NCBI GenBank assembly: GCA_963708675.1 | Contig: CAVPTO010000003.1 | Coordinates: 1,612,001-1,676,000 of the forward strand | Reading direction: 5' to 3' | DNA length: 64,000 nucleotides | Source: DATAXP01 sp963708675 | Lineage (GTDB): Bacteria; Planctomycetota; Planctomycetia; Pirellulales; PNKZ01 | Shown: positions 33,190-41,320 of the stretch, piece by piece | Layout of the letters: the number at the start of each line of letters is the position of its first letter | Position numbering within the stretch: the stretch's first letter is position 1 | Notes under the pieces: model-generated | Seen by the model: the letters and a program-made list of their open reading frames with translations, nothing else | What the model was told of the DNA's origin: nothing | Databases searched by the model: none | Translations under genes and position numbers: made by a program

Positions 33190-33378
33190 TCAGCACGCTC
33201 CAAGCATCGTTCGTAGCCGGTGACCGGTGCGCACCGGCCCCAACCCCGCACCAGGCGAGTTCACGAACACGTTCATTTACATTCGGCAAATCTTGGCTGG
33301 CCTCTCCAGGCGGAATGCTCGCCTTTGACTGCCTCGTCTTCGTCAAAGGACTTAGCGGCAGAGTTGATTGCAGCGGCG

Positions 33379-34500
33379 TTAGATTGAGCCCAACACAGGC
33401 GCGCCAAAGGTGCGTTCGACTTCGGCAGCGTTGACCAACATGACGGGACGCACACGAACGAGCGACGCTGCCAGCGCTCCGCAGGTCAGCGACAGCACGA
33501 CAATGAATGTGATCGCGACATATTGGGCTTCCTCTGCCGCCGCGGGGCCCGACGCCGCCGACAGCAACTGCTGCGAATGCGTCGACTTCGCCGTCGCGAG
33601 GCGTGCTTGTGCGTCATTCTCATTCTTGGTTGCCGCGTGCAGCCGAGTCATGGCCGTTTCGACCGCCTCGGATGGCGCTCGCACCGTGGCGCTGGCGTTA
33701 TTCCTCGACGAAGTCAGCCCTTGCACGCGTTCGCTGCGACGCAATCGCTGCTCGAGCCGGTCGATCTCGCCGACGACGGCGATCACCTCGGGATGCTCGG
33801 GCATCCGCGTTTCGAGCAGAAGATCGCGCTGAGCGCGAAGCGTGACCAATTGTGCCTGCACGTCGTCACGATCCGACGGAATCCGAGGCTCGGGTAAGTC
33901 TTGCGTCGCGTTGAAGGTCATCTCGGTGGCCAGTAGCGGGGTCACCACCCCGTTGAAGTCTTTCCACGTTCTCGCCAGTTCGGCGCGAGCGACCTCGGCC
34001 GAGGCGTGATGTTTCTCATATTCCTGAGCCGCGGCGGCCAGTTCTTCGCGCCGCATCTGCTCGGCGTAAAGCAACACGAGCTGATCGAGCACGGCGGATG
34101 TTTGCGCTCGGTTCAGTCCGTCGATCGGAAGGGCCGAAAGGCGAACGAGATGCACACCGCGATCGTTTTGCACGTCGACATGGAGCCGGCCGGCCCACGC
34201 GGCACATGCGACCTCGGAATCTCCCGAAGAAACGCCGGCTGCGCGAATCGCCTGGTATATGGTCTCGGGAGCCGACACCACATCGAGCACTTCCGCCGCC
34301 TCGCCAGCATCCGCAGTCCAAGGGGCGCTGCATGCCAACGTCGCATGCGGCGCGGCCAGAGGGCTCGTCAAATCGACGACCCAGCGGTTCATCGCACTCG
34401 TGGCGATCACGCCCACGACGGCAGCCGTCACAGCGAAGGCCAACCAGCGGGTCCACGACGGAAGTCCGCGTCGCGTATCGAACTGCGAGATCGGTGACAT
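33379..34500 (-). CDS. Second Wzz/GumC-like co-polymerase
   Basis: A 373-residue membrane protein with an N-terminal helix (about 17-40), a periplasmic domain with coiled-coil segments (about 140-320) and a C-terminal helix (about 330-350) followed by V-R-V-R-P-V-M-L-V-N-A-A-E-V-E-R-T-F-G-A-P, the short cytoplasmic end seen in Wzz-type proteins next to kinases. It is divergent from rpsB and upstream of the ATPase and kinase-like genes in a leftward block. Compared with the first copy (14840-16408) it is shorter. Confidence 0.85.
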   Translation of the reverse strand: MSPISQFDTRRGLPSWTRWLAFAVTAAVVGVIATSAMNRWVVDLTSPLAAPHATLACSAPWTADAGEAAEVLDVVSAPETIYQAIRAAGVSSGDSEVACAAWAGRLHVDVQNDRGVHLVRLSALPIDGLNRAQTSAVLDQLVLLYAEQMRREELAAAAQEYEKHHASAEVARAELARTWKDFNGVVTPLLATEMTFNATQDLPEPRIPSDRDDVQAQLVTLRAQRDLLLETRMPEHPEVIAVVGEIDRLEQRLRRSERVQGLTSSRNNASATVRAPSEAVETAMTRLHAATKNENDAQARLATAKSTHSQQLLSAASGPAAAEEAQYVAITFIVVLSLTCGALAASLVRVRPVMLVNAAEVERTFGAPVLGSI

Positions 34501-34595
34501 GGCCGCGGCGTCCCTGCGCGAGAAGATGATTTGTCGCGTCGTTTATCGACGGAATCTGACGATTGCTTGACGAATATCCGACCATTTTTGCCTGC

Positions 34596-34647
34596 GGTTA
34601 GCCGCGACGCGCCAGCGGAGCGCTCCGCTGGCGCGTCGCGGCTAACC
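34596..34647. repeat. 52-bp perfect palindromic repeat (REP-like)
   Basis: The left 26 bases, beginning GGTTAGCCGCGACGCGCC, are the exact reverse complement of the right 26, ending CGCGGCTAACC. Related copies lie at 30843-30881 and 56632-56702, and half-copies at 28116-28131 and about 60563-60582. All but the MFS one are intergenic. Confidence 0.9.
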
Positions 34648-34687
34648 AACCACCATTTTCCAAACATTTCTCGCATTTGTTCGGCGA

Positions 34688-34716
34688 TTGACCATCCGAG
34701 CGTAACCCGGTACAAA
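34688..34716 (+). promoter_or_regulatory. Probable sigma-70-type promoter for rpsB
   Basis: TTGACC at 34688-34693 and TACAAA at 34711-34716 are separated by 17 bases. The same TTGAC-N17-TACAAA arrangement precedes csrA. It lies about 145 bases upstream of the rpsB start. Confidence 0.5.
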
Positions 34717-34861
34717 TGAGGGGCTTTCAGCCTTTGAACGATCGAAGGCGACGGCCTTCGGGCTCGACTGCATCGCGTGACGCTGGACCGGCTGTGGTGT
34801 TGGCAAGTGATGCCACCGACAGCACGTGCGTCCGGCACGCCTATTGAATCAGGAGCGACTT

Positions 34862-35614
34862 TTGGCGACCGTACTTGTCAAGCAACTCATCGAAGCGGGT
34901 GTCCACTTCGGCCATCGTGCCAGCCGCTGGAACCCGAAGATGCGTCCGTACATTTACGGACGCCGCAACCTCATCCACATCATCGACGTTCGCGAAACCG
35001 TCCGCGGCGTCATCCGTGCCCGCAAGTACCTATCGCAGGTATCTTCGCAAGGCGGACAGATTCTGTTCGTCGGCACCAAGCGTCAGGCCACCGAAACCAT
35101 CCAGCGCGAGGCTGACCGTTGCGGCATGCCGTACGTCAACGATCGCTGGCTCGGCGGTACGCTGACGAACTTCCGCACCATCCGCAGCCGACTGACTCGT
35201 CTCGAACAGCTCGAGCAAATCCGCTCGACCGACGAGTTGGCCAAGTACTCGAAGAAGATGCAGTCGGCCCTCAATCGCGAATATCGCAAGATGTATCGCA
35301 ACCTGAACGGCATCCGTTCGATGAGCCGATTGCCTGAGTGCATGGTCGTCATCGACCCGCGCAAGGAAAAGAACGCGATCATCGAAGCTCGCAAGCAAGG
35401 TGTGACGACGGTCGCGTTGATCGACACCGATTGCGATCCGGACCTGGTCGATCTGCCGATTCCGGGCAACGACGACAGCATCCGCTCGATCGAAATCGTG
35501 TTGCAGCAGCTCGCCACCGCGATCATTGACGGCAAGGCGAACACAAAGGACATGATGCCCGCCGAGCACACGCCGGCGTACACCACGCCCGAGCCGGATA
35601 AAGACGCGGAATAA
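34862..35614 (+). CDS. rpsB: 30S ribosomal protein S2
   Basis: Small-subunit ribosomal protein, 250 residues. Family signatures: V-K-Q-L-I-E-A-G-V-H-F-G-H, R-W-N-P-K-M-R-P-Y-I, I-I-D-V-R-E-T, G-T-K-R-Q-A and W-L-G-G-T-L-T-N-F. I chose the TTG at 34862 because CAGGAGCG lies about 6 bases before it and the upstream ATG frame adds unrelated residues. It heads the classic rpsB-tsf-pyrH-frr order. The acidic C-terminal tail is short. Confidence 0.96.
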   Translation: MATVLVKQLIEAGVHFGHRASRWNPKMRPYIYGRRNLIHIIDVRETVRGVIRARKYLSQVSSQGGQILFVGTKRQATETIQREADRCGMPYVNDRWLGGTLTNFRTIRSRLTRLEQLEQIRSTDELAKYSKKMQSALNREYRKMYRNLNGIRSMSRLPECMVVIDPRKEKNAIIEARKQGVTTVALIDTDCDPDLVDLPIPGNDDSIRSIEIVLQQLATAIIDGKANTKDMMPAEHTPAYTTPEPDKDAE

Positions 35615-35761
35615 TAATTGTCGCTCTCGTTGGGCCTCCAAGCCCAGGGCCTGCCGGCCCTGGGTCTATTGTGCTCAACCACCGAGCCATCAACCGCACA
35701 CAGGCGATCGACCTCACCCGTGGGGTCGTCATTTCGAATTTTCGTTTCGGGGAGTCCGAGC

Positions 35762-36580
35762 ATGGCAGAAGTCACCGCCGCCGCCGTCAAGGCGCTACGT
35801 GAGAAGACCGGTCTACCGATGATGGAGTGCAAAGCCGCTTTGCAAGAGGCCGGCGGCGATGAGGAAAAAGCCGTCCAAACGCTCCGTCAAAAGGGGAAGA
35901 AAACCCAAGAGACTCGCCTCGGCCGCGAAACGTCGGAAGGCCGCGTCGGTTTATACACCGACCAAAAAGTCGGCGCAATGATCGAGCTTCTTTGCGAAAG
36001 CGCGCCAGTCGCCACCAGCGCCGAGTTCAAGCAGTTCGCCAACGAACTCGCCAAGCAATATGCGATCTCAGGCGTGAATACTGCCGAGGAATTGCTGAAG
36101 CTGCCATCGGAGTCGAAGCCCGGCAGCACGCTCGGCGACATCAAGGACGACATGTTCAACCGCATTCGCGAGGTCTTCGCCGTCGGTCGGCTCGTGCGGT
36201 TCGAAGGCACGAGCACCGGCTACGTTCACGCCACCGGCGACCTTGCGGCTTTGGTGCAATACGAAGGGGGCGACGCTGCGACCGCTCGCGAAATCGCGAT
36301 GCAAATCGTCGCCTCGAACCCCGAAGCCGCATCGAAGGAAGAGCTCGACCCGGCCGGTGTCGCTCACGAGCGCGAGATTTTGACCGAGCAAGCTCGCAAA
36401 GAAGGCAAGCCTGACAATATCATTCAGAAGATGATCGAAGGGCGAATGAAGAACTTCTACGCAGCGAAAGTCCTCACCGAGCAACCCTTTATCAAGGACA
36501 CCGCCAAGACTGTCGGTGACGTTTTGAAGGGCGCGAAGATGAAGGTCATCAAGTTCGTGAACTGGAAGCTCGGCAAATAG
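35762..36580 (+). CDS. tsf: Elongation factor Ts
   Basis: Nucleotide exchange factor for EF-Tu, 272 residues. It opens with the UBA-like domain V-K-A-L-R-E-K-T-G-L-P-M-M-E-C-K, followed by the core domain with H-A-T-G-D-L-A-A-L and M-Q-I-V-A-S-N-P, and ends with the coiled-coil region containing K-M-I-E-G-R-M-K-N-F-Y. ATG 35762 is preceded by GGGGAG. It is 147 bases after rpsB. Confidence 0.96.
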   Translation: MAEVTAAAVKALREKTGLPMMECKAALQEAGGDEEKAVQTLRQKGKKTQETRLGRETSEGRVGLYTDQKVGAMIELLCESAPVATSAEFKQFANELAKQYAISGVNTAEELLKLPSESKPGSTLGDIKDDMFNRIREVFAVGRLVRFEGTSTGYVHATGDLAALVQYEGGDAATAREIAMQIVASNPEAASKEELDPAGVAHEREILTEQARKEGKPDNIIQKMIEGRMKNFYAAKVLTEQPFIKDTAKTVGDVLKGAKMKVIKFVNWKLGK

Positions 36581-36681
36581 CAAACTAAGCTTGGGCACGT
36601 TAAGCTAGTGAGGACCACTGCGGTCGCCGCTCTTTACGATTCGCCGTTCGACACGACGGCCAACATGGAAACGGGGACGAC

Positions 36682-37428
36682 ATGGCAGGTAAAGGTGCTG
36701 CATATAGCCGCGTAGTGCTCAAGCTGTCGGGCGAGAGCTTCTGTTCACAGGGTCAGCGGGGCATCAGCATGGATGCCGTGCTGCACATCGCCCAGCAGAC
36801 GCATCGCGCGTCGCTGTCGGGCACGCAAATCGCCATCGTCATCGGCGGCGGGAACATCCTGCGTGGCGCGCAGTTCACGGCGGTGAACTCGGCCGTGCAA
36901 GAAGCCACCGCCCACTACATGGGCATGCTCGCCACCGTCATTAACGGCCTCGCTCTGCAAGACGCGCTTGAATCGCTCGGCTGCGAAACGCGACTATCGA
37001 CGGCCATCCGCATGGACGGCGTCGCCGAGCCGTACATTCGTCGCCGCGCTCGACGGCACCTCGAGAAAGGTCGCATCGTCATTCTCGCTTGCGGCACCGG
37101 CAGCCCGTTCGTCACCACCGACACCGCCGCCGCCCAACGAGCGCTCGAGCTTGAGGCCGACATTCTGATGAAGGCCACACGTGTCGACGGCGTGTACAGC
37201 GACGACCCCGAGAAGAACCCGCACGCGGTCCTCTACAGCGACCTCACGTTTGCCGAGGTCCGCGATAAGAATCTGCGCGTCATGGACTCGACTGCCATCT
37301 CGCAGTGCATGGAACACGATATGCCGATCCTCGTTTTCAATTACAAGAAGGACGGCAATATCGAGCGCGCCGTCAGCGGCGATCGCATTGGCACACGCAT
37401 CGCCAGCACCGTGACGGCCTTGGCCTGA
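36682..37428 (+). CDS. pyrH: Uridylate kinase (UMP kinase)
   Basis: Phosphorylates UMP to UDP in pyrimidine nucleotide synthesis. Hexameric amino-acid-kinase fold; 248 residues. Motifs: V-L-K-L-S-G-E-S-F near the N-terminus, I-V-I-G-G-G-N-I-L-R-G and the T-R-V-D-G-V-Y-S-D-D-P segment, with G-T-G-S-P-F-V-T-T-D-T in the middle, as in all bacterial UMP kinases. It is in the normal place between tsf and frr. Confidence 0.96.
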   Translation: MAGKGAAYSRVVLKLSGESFCSQGQRGISMDAVLHIAQQTHRASLSGTQIAIVIGGGNILRGAQFTAVNSAVQEATAHYMGMLATVINGLALQDALESLGCETRLSTAIRMDGVAEPYIRRRARRHLEKGRIVILACGTGSPFVTTDTAAAQRALELEADILMKATRVDGVYSDDPEKNPHAVLYSDLTFAEVRDKNLRVMDSTAISQCMEHDMPILVFNYKKDGNIERAVSGDRIGTRIASTVTALA

Positions 37429-37489
37429 TCGCGGCTGCCGACGTAAGCGAACATCAGAATCTCGACGCATCGCAAAAGGCTCGCAACTC

Positions 37490-38050
37490 ATGCCCGCCGA
37501 CGACATTCTTCTCGAAGTAGAAGAACACATGGAAAAGGCCACCGAAGTGCTCAAGCGAGCGCTCTCGGGCATCCGCACCGGCCGCGCGAATCCCGGCCTC
37601 GTCGATTCGCTGCGTGTCGAAGTTTACGGCTCGCCAACGCCGATCAAGCAACTGGCGAGCATCGGCGCACCCGAGCCGACGCAGATCGTCATTCGCCCTT
37701 TCGACCCCGGCACGATCAAGGACATCGAGAAGGCGGTGCAAGCCAGTGGCCTCGGCTTCACGCCGATGAGCGACGGCCGCGTGATTCGTCTGAACGTGCC
37801 GCCGCTGTCGACCGAGATGCGTCGCAAGCTGGTCGGTCGCATCAAGGAATTGAGCGAGGAATCGAAGGTCGCGATCCGCAACGTTCGCCGCGACGGGAAC
37901 AAGCAGGCCGACCAGGAACAAAAAGACAAGGCGATGTCCGAGGACGACTGCAAGAAGGTCAAGGAAGACATCCAAGAACTGACAAAGAAATACGAAGCCC
38001 GCGCCAACGATCTCGCTGCGGCGAAAGAGACCGAGGTCATGGAGGATTAG
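37490..38050 (+). CDS. frr: Ribosome recycling factor
   Basis: With EF-G, splits post-termination ribosomes. The 186-residue length and motifs are typical: E-E-H-M-E-K-A-T-E-V-L-K-R, G-I-R-T-G-R-A-N-P-G-L-V near the start, P-F-D-P-G-T-I-K-D-I-E-K-A, and the C-terminal three-helix bundle with K-V-A-I-R-N-V-R-R-D. It closes the translation operon and is followed by a palindromic repeat element. Confidence 0.96.
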   Translation: MPADDILLEVEEHMEKATEVLKRALSGIRTGRANPGLVDSLRVEVYGSPTPIKQLASIGAPEPTQIVIRPFDPGTIKDIEKAVQASGLGFTPMSDGRVIRLNVPPLSTEMRRKLVGRIKELSEESKVAIRNVRRDGNKQADQEQKDKAMSEDDCKKVKEDIQELTKKYEARANDLAAAKETEVMED

Positions 38051-38093
38051 GCGTGTCGATTGTGACGCGATGGTGTTGACTTGAAAAATGTTT

Positions 38094-38190
38094 CCCTCTC
38101 CCCTTTGGGGAGAGGGTTAGGGTGAGGGGCGAAGCGGGTACACGCATCCCGGCACCCCTCACCCCGGCCCTCTCCCCAAAGGGGCGAGGG
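38094..38190. repeat. Repeat element family 2, copy 1
   Basis: Starts CCCTCTCCCCTTTGGGGA, runs through G-G-G-T-G-A-G-G-G-G, and ends with the reverse complement CCCCAAAGGGGCGAGGG. It is about 97 bases with two outer hairpins, in the gap between frr and the glycerophosphodiesterase gene. Confidence 0.75.
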
Positions 38191-38224
38191 AGTTGCAAAC
38201 GGCGTCGCTTGCGACGTCTAGTTC

Positions 38225-38995
38225 ATGGAACCCGCTCACCGCTCGCCGTTTCTCGCTCATTCTTTCCCGCTCATCATTGCGCATCGTGGCGACAGCAAAG
38301 TCGCGCCGGAAAACACGCTGCCGGCATTCGCCTCGGCCATGGACGCGGGCGCCGATTGCATCGAACTCGACACGCACGCTTCGGCCAGCGGCACGCCCGT
38401 CGTCATTCACGACGAGACACTCGACCGCACAACGAATGCGAAAACGCTTTGGCGTGGCGAGCAAATCACGGTTCTCTCGAAAACCGTCGAAGAACTCAGC
38501 CAACTCGACGCCGGCACTTGGTTCGATCCCAAGTTCGCCGCGGCGAAAGTCCCGACGCTCGAAGCCGCGATCGACCTGATTCTGCCGCGATGTCTGTTGA
38601 TGGTCGAGCGCAAAAGCGGCAGCGTCGACGACATGCTCAAGGTGCTCCGCGCCAAGAAGGCCATCGACCGCGTGACGTTGCAGGCCTTCGATTGGGACTT
38701 CATTGCCGAGGCCCATCGTAAAGAGCCGAGGCTGGTGCTCGGGGCACTCGGCGATAAGGAGTTTGATCCCGAGAAAGTGACGGAGGCTGCCTCGATCGGG
38801 GCCTCGATCGTCAACTGGAACGCCAAGTATCTCACGCGCGAAGCGATTGCCACGATCCACGAAAACGGCCTTCAGGCGTGGACATGGACCGTCGACGATC
38901 GCGACTTGGCGACGCGGCTGATCGCCGCCAAGATCGACGCGATCACAACGAATGTGCCCCGGTTGATGCGTCAGTGGGTATTGCCGCCGCGATAA
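38225..38995 (+). CDS. Glycerophosphodiester phosphodiesterase family protein
   Basis: Hydrolyses glycerophosphodiesters to glycerol-3-phosphate and an alcohol; TIM-barrel fold, 256 residues. It has the family signatures I-I-A-H-R-G-D-S at about 18-25, A-P-E-N-T-L-P-A-F, E-L-D-T-H-A-S and V-V-I-H-D-E-T-L-D-R-T-T, with the two catalytic His and metal-binding Glu/Asp in place, and a C-terminal W-T-W-T-V-D-D segment. There is no signal peptide, so it is likely cytoplasmic (UgpQ-like). Confidence 0.92.
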   Translation: MEPAHRSPFLAHSFPLIIAHRGDSKVAPENTLPAFASAMDAGADCIELDTHASASGTPVVIHDETLDRTTNAKTLWRGEQITVLSKTVEELSQLDAGTWFDPKFAAAKVPTLEAAIDLILPRCLLMVERKSGSVDDMLKVLRAKKAIDRVTLQAFDWDFIAEAHRKEPRLVLGALGDKEFDPEKVTEAASIGASIVNWNAKYLTREAIATIHENGLQAWTWTVDDRDLATRLIAAKIDAITTNVPRLMRQWVLPPR

Positions 38996-39090
38996 ACGAT
39001 CGGGCCGCTGGAGTTACCCCCCACGGTTTGTTACGTTGTTGCTCGTCATATCTTTGACAGCGCATCGACCACGCCACCCATCGAGCTTCG

Positions 39091-39597
39091 ATGATGAAAC
39101 AGGCCATCGCAGGTGTCTCTCCGAGCGAACTGGGCGAAGTGACGATCACCACCCTTTGGCCGAGCATGGCGGGCAGCGCGATCGGTCAGTTGCTCGGGCG
39201 GCTGTATTCGATTCGCTTCGGCCTCGGCCCGGTGCTCACCATCGGCAACCTGTTGGCGCTGGCGTTCATTCCGCTGACGCTGCCGTTGTACTTCGTCAAG
39301 GTGCTCCCGTTGATCGGGCAGCGCTATCGGTTGACGAACCGTCGCGTGTTGGTCGATCGCTCGAGCACATCGGAGGTCCTCAAATCCGTGTCGCTCGACG
39401 ACTTCGACACAATCGACATCGTCGTCCATCCGGGCCAGGAGTGGTATCCGGCCGGCGACTTGATCTTCCGCAAGGGAACGATCGAAACGTTCCGCCTCAC
39501 CGGCGTTCAACGTCCCGAAGGTTTTCGACAGATTTGCATGAAAGCTCAGCGCTCTCACGCCGGCGTGCAACGCGTGATGGCCGCGCAGGGCGCGTGA
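39091..39597 (+). CDS. Membrane protein with bacterial PH-like domain
   Basis: A 168-residue protein with a hydrophobic segment (about 47-72) and then a PH-like domain: Q-R-Y-R-L-T-N-R-R-V-L-V, followed by V-S-L-D-D-F-D-T-I-D and G-D-L-I-F-R-K-G-T. This order (helix pair, then Y-x-L-T-N-x-R) is that of YdbS/YdbT-type bacterial PH domains. Likely lipid- or membrane-associated; role unknown. ATG 39094 is an equally possible start. Confidence 0.7.
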   Translation: MMKQAIAGVSPSELGEVTITTLWPSMAGSAIGQLLGRLYSIRFGLGPVLTIGNLLALAFIPLTLPLYFVKVLPLIGQRYRLTNRRVLVDRSSTSEVLKSVSLDDFDTIDIVVHPGQEWYPAGDLIFRKGTIETFRLTGVQRPEGFRQICMKAQRSHAGVQRVMAAQGA

Positions 39598-39608
39598 CGC
39601 GATTCGAG

Positions 39609-39736
39609 CCCTTCTCCCTTCGGGAGAAGGTGCCGCGAAGCGGCGGATGAGGGCGGGCTGCATTGGCAACCGCCTTCTACTGCAACCCGCCCTCACTCGG
39701 CGGCTACGCCGCCACCCGCTCCCGAAGGGAGAAGGG
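39609..39736. repeat. Repeat element family 2, copy 2
   Basis: Ends CCCTTCTCCCTTCGGGAG and CCCGAAGGGAGAAGGG form an outer palindrome; internal hairpins include GCCGCGAAGCGGC-like and CGGCGGCTACGCCGCC-like stems. It lies between convergent genes. Confidence 0.75.
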
Positions 39737-39738
39737 GT

Positions 39739-41061
39739 TCACCGCGAATCTGTCGTCGGATGAATCGGAATCGGGCTTTGCGGCAACGACGCCTTGAACC
39801 GTACCGATCGCGCGGGCCCCGGAAACACGTCGACCGGCGGCAAGCGCTCGAGTCGCCGTTCCAACGATGCCCCTTCGATCGGCGCTCGTAAGGTCGATGG
39901 AGCCTCGGGCGCTGCAGCGGCTCGGGCAGGGCCGCGCAGCGCTCGAGGGCTGACGATTCGCACGGTCGGGCGGCCGCTGCTGATCGTCTCAAACTCCATC
40001 GTCGTGGGTTGGTTCTGGTCGCTCGTGCCGGAAGTCGACGTCGATCTCGCCGTGAACGGATCGCCGCCGGCCGGCACTCCAAAACCACCCAAATACGGAC
40101 TTGAATCGTTACGCGGCGCTTGTGGCGTCGCCATCGCCTGGCTCTTCACGCCGAGCGGTCGTCGCTGCGCGGCTGCGTCGCCGCCGTTGCGCGGCTTCAC
40201 CTCGGGCAAAGGCATCGGCGTGCCGCAGCCGATGGCCGTCATGATCGCGCGCTTGTTGGCGACGAACACTTCCTCCGCCGTCGCGCGAGGCGGCAAGCCG
40301 AGGCGGACCGTGGGGATGCCGCGGTCTTCGCCGGTGAGCATCAGCAACGAGCCCGCGAGTTGGTCGCCGTCGCGAGGCACGAGTGTCCCCTCGGCCTCGA
40401 GCGTTAACTGTCGCGACAAATCCTCGGCGGGCCCCGCATACAGCACCGTCGGCTTCGGCGATGCCGTCCCCAGCAACACGACGCGATCCGGCTGCAAATC
40501 TTCCAACAGCTGCGCAATCGCCTGCGACTCCGGTTCGCTCAACGGAGTGCGGCCTGACAACAGCTTCGGACCTTGCACAACCTTTCGCCAGCGGGCGGTT
40601 GGGAAGTTGCGATCGAGAATGACGCCGTTCGCGTTGGCGGCCGCACGCCTGGCGTGGCCGTCGGGGTTCGGGTTGCGAACGATCGTGACCGTCACGTTCT
40701 CGATGCGTCGCGGAAACCGCGCGAGATTCGCAGCCAACACTTCCGCGGCGGCGACGCCTTCGGGTTCATCGCCTGCCAGCGATCCGACGACGAGCACTTG
40801 TCGTGCTCCGGCGCCGAATTGGGCGAACTCAATCGCGCGGCCTTCAACGCTCTTTCCCAACAACTCCCATCGCACTTGCGGGGCTTGCGTCACGTTCAGC
40901 GGCGAGTTCGTCGCACGGCCCGTCGTCGCAAGTGAGGCGCCCGCGACTTCGCGTGCTGCCGTGTGCAGACGATAGGGGGGCAGGCCCGTCTCGGCCAGCG
41001 CACCATCCTGTGGAACCAGGCACATGGCGCCGAGCGCATAGGCTGGTAGAAAACGCCGCAT
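39739..41061 (-). CDS. M14 carboxypeptidase-fold protein without active-site residues
   Basis: A secreted 440-residue protein: signal peptide of about 25 residues (ending A-L-A), a carboxypeptidase-like domain (about 60-290) and a Pro/Ser-rich tail of 150 residues. It follows MpaA-type M14 enzymes closely (V-L-V-V-G-S-L-A-G-D-E-P-E-G, N-P-N-P-D-G, A-N-A-N-G-V-I-L-D-R-N-F-P), but the zinc-binding H-x-x-E reads A-G-D-E, the second His region (S-F-H-D-P in MpaA) reads L-L-G-T-A, and the catalytic Glu region (T-A-E-F-P-P) reads R-L-G-L-P-P. It should be enzymatically dead and may only bind peptidoglycan. The start could be 41061 or 41070. Confidence 0.75.
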   Translation of the reverse strand: MRRFLPAYALGAMCLVPQDGALAETGLPPYRLHTAAREVAGASLATTGRATNSPLNVTQAPQVRWELLGKSVEGRAIEFAQFGAGARQVLVVGSLAGDEPEGVAAAEVLAANLARFPRRIENVTVTIVRNPNPDGHARRAAANANGVILDRNFPTARWRKVVQGPKLLSGRTPLSEPESQAIAQLLEDLQPDRVVLLGTASPKPTVLYAGPAEDLSRQLTLEAEGTLVPRDGDQLAGSLLMLTGEDRGIPTVRLGLPPRATAEEVFVANKRAIMTAIGCGTPMPLPEVKPRNGGDAAAQRRPLGVKSQAMATPQAPRNDSSPYLGGFGVPAGGDPFTARSTSTSGTSDQNQPTTMEFETISSGRPTVRIVSPRALRGPARAAAAPEAPSTLRAPIEGASLERRLERLPPVDVFPGPARSVRFKASLPQSPIPIHPTTDSR

Positions 41062-41320
41062 CGCACACATCCTTGTTACTGCCGCTACGGCATGGTGCCG
41101 TCACGGGAGGTCGCAGCCGTCACGTGAACCGCATCCTTTGCGGTCCACCTTGGGAGTCGCGAAACCATAGCTCACGCATAGTGCGCGGTCAAACGAACGC
41201 GGAGAGATTTCCAGATCGAAATTCTCACCGCTGGTCGGCAACGTCAGCGCACGGAGCGCACACGGAATAAACACGACTACCGCCCTACGACGTGCGGCAG
41301 GCCAAGCGCGTGCGACAGGT

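Larger units (their letters stand above)
34501..34861. other. Divergent intergenic region upstream of rpsB
   Basis: 361 bases between the leftward co-polymerase and rpsB. It holds the perfect 52-bp palindrome (34596-34647) and a likely rpsB promoter (34688-34716), listed separately. The remaining 140 bases up to rpsB form a long leader without a gene, a usual place for S2 autoregulation, though I see no conserved leader structure. Confidence 0.5.

Noticed and set aside
31960..33216. 418-aa plus-strand frame
   Set aside because: Complete shadow of the ExeA-like ATPase gene, which has clear Walker motifs on the other strand.
39794..40975. 393-aa plus-strand frame
   Set aside because: Shadow of the carboxypeptidase-fold gene; Ser/Arg/Pro-rich composition typical of antisense frames in GC-rich DNA.
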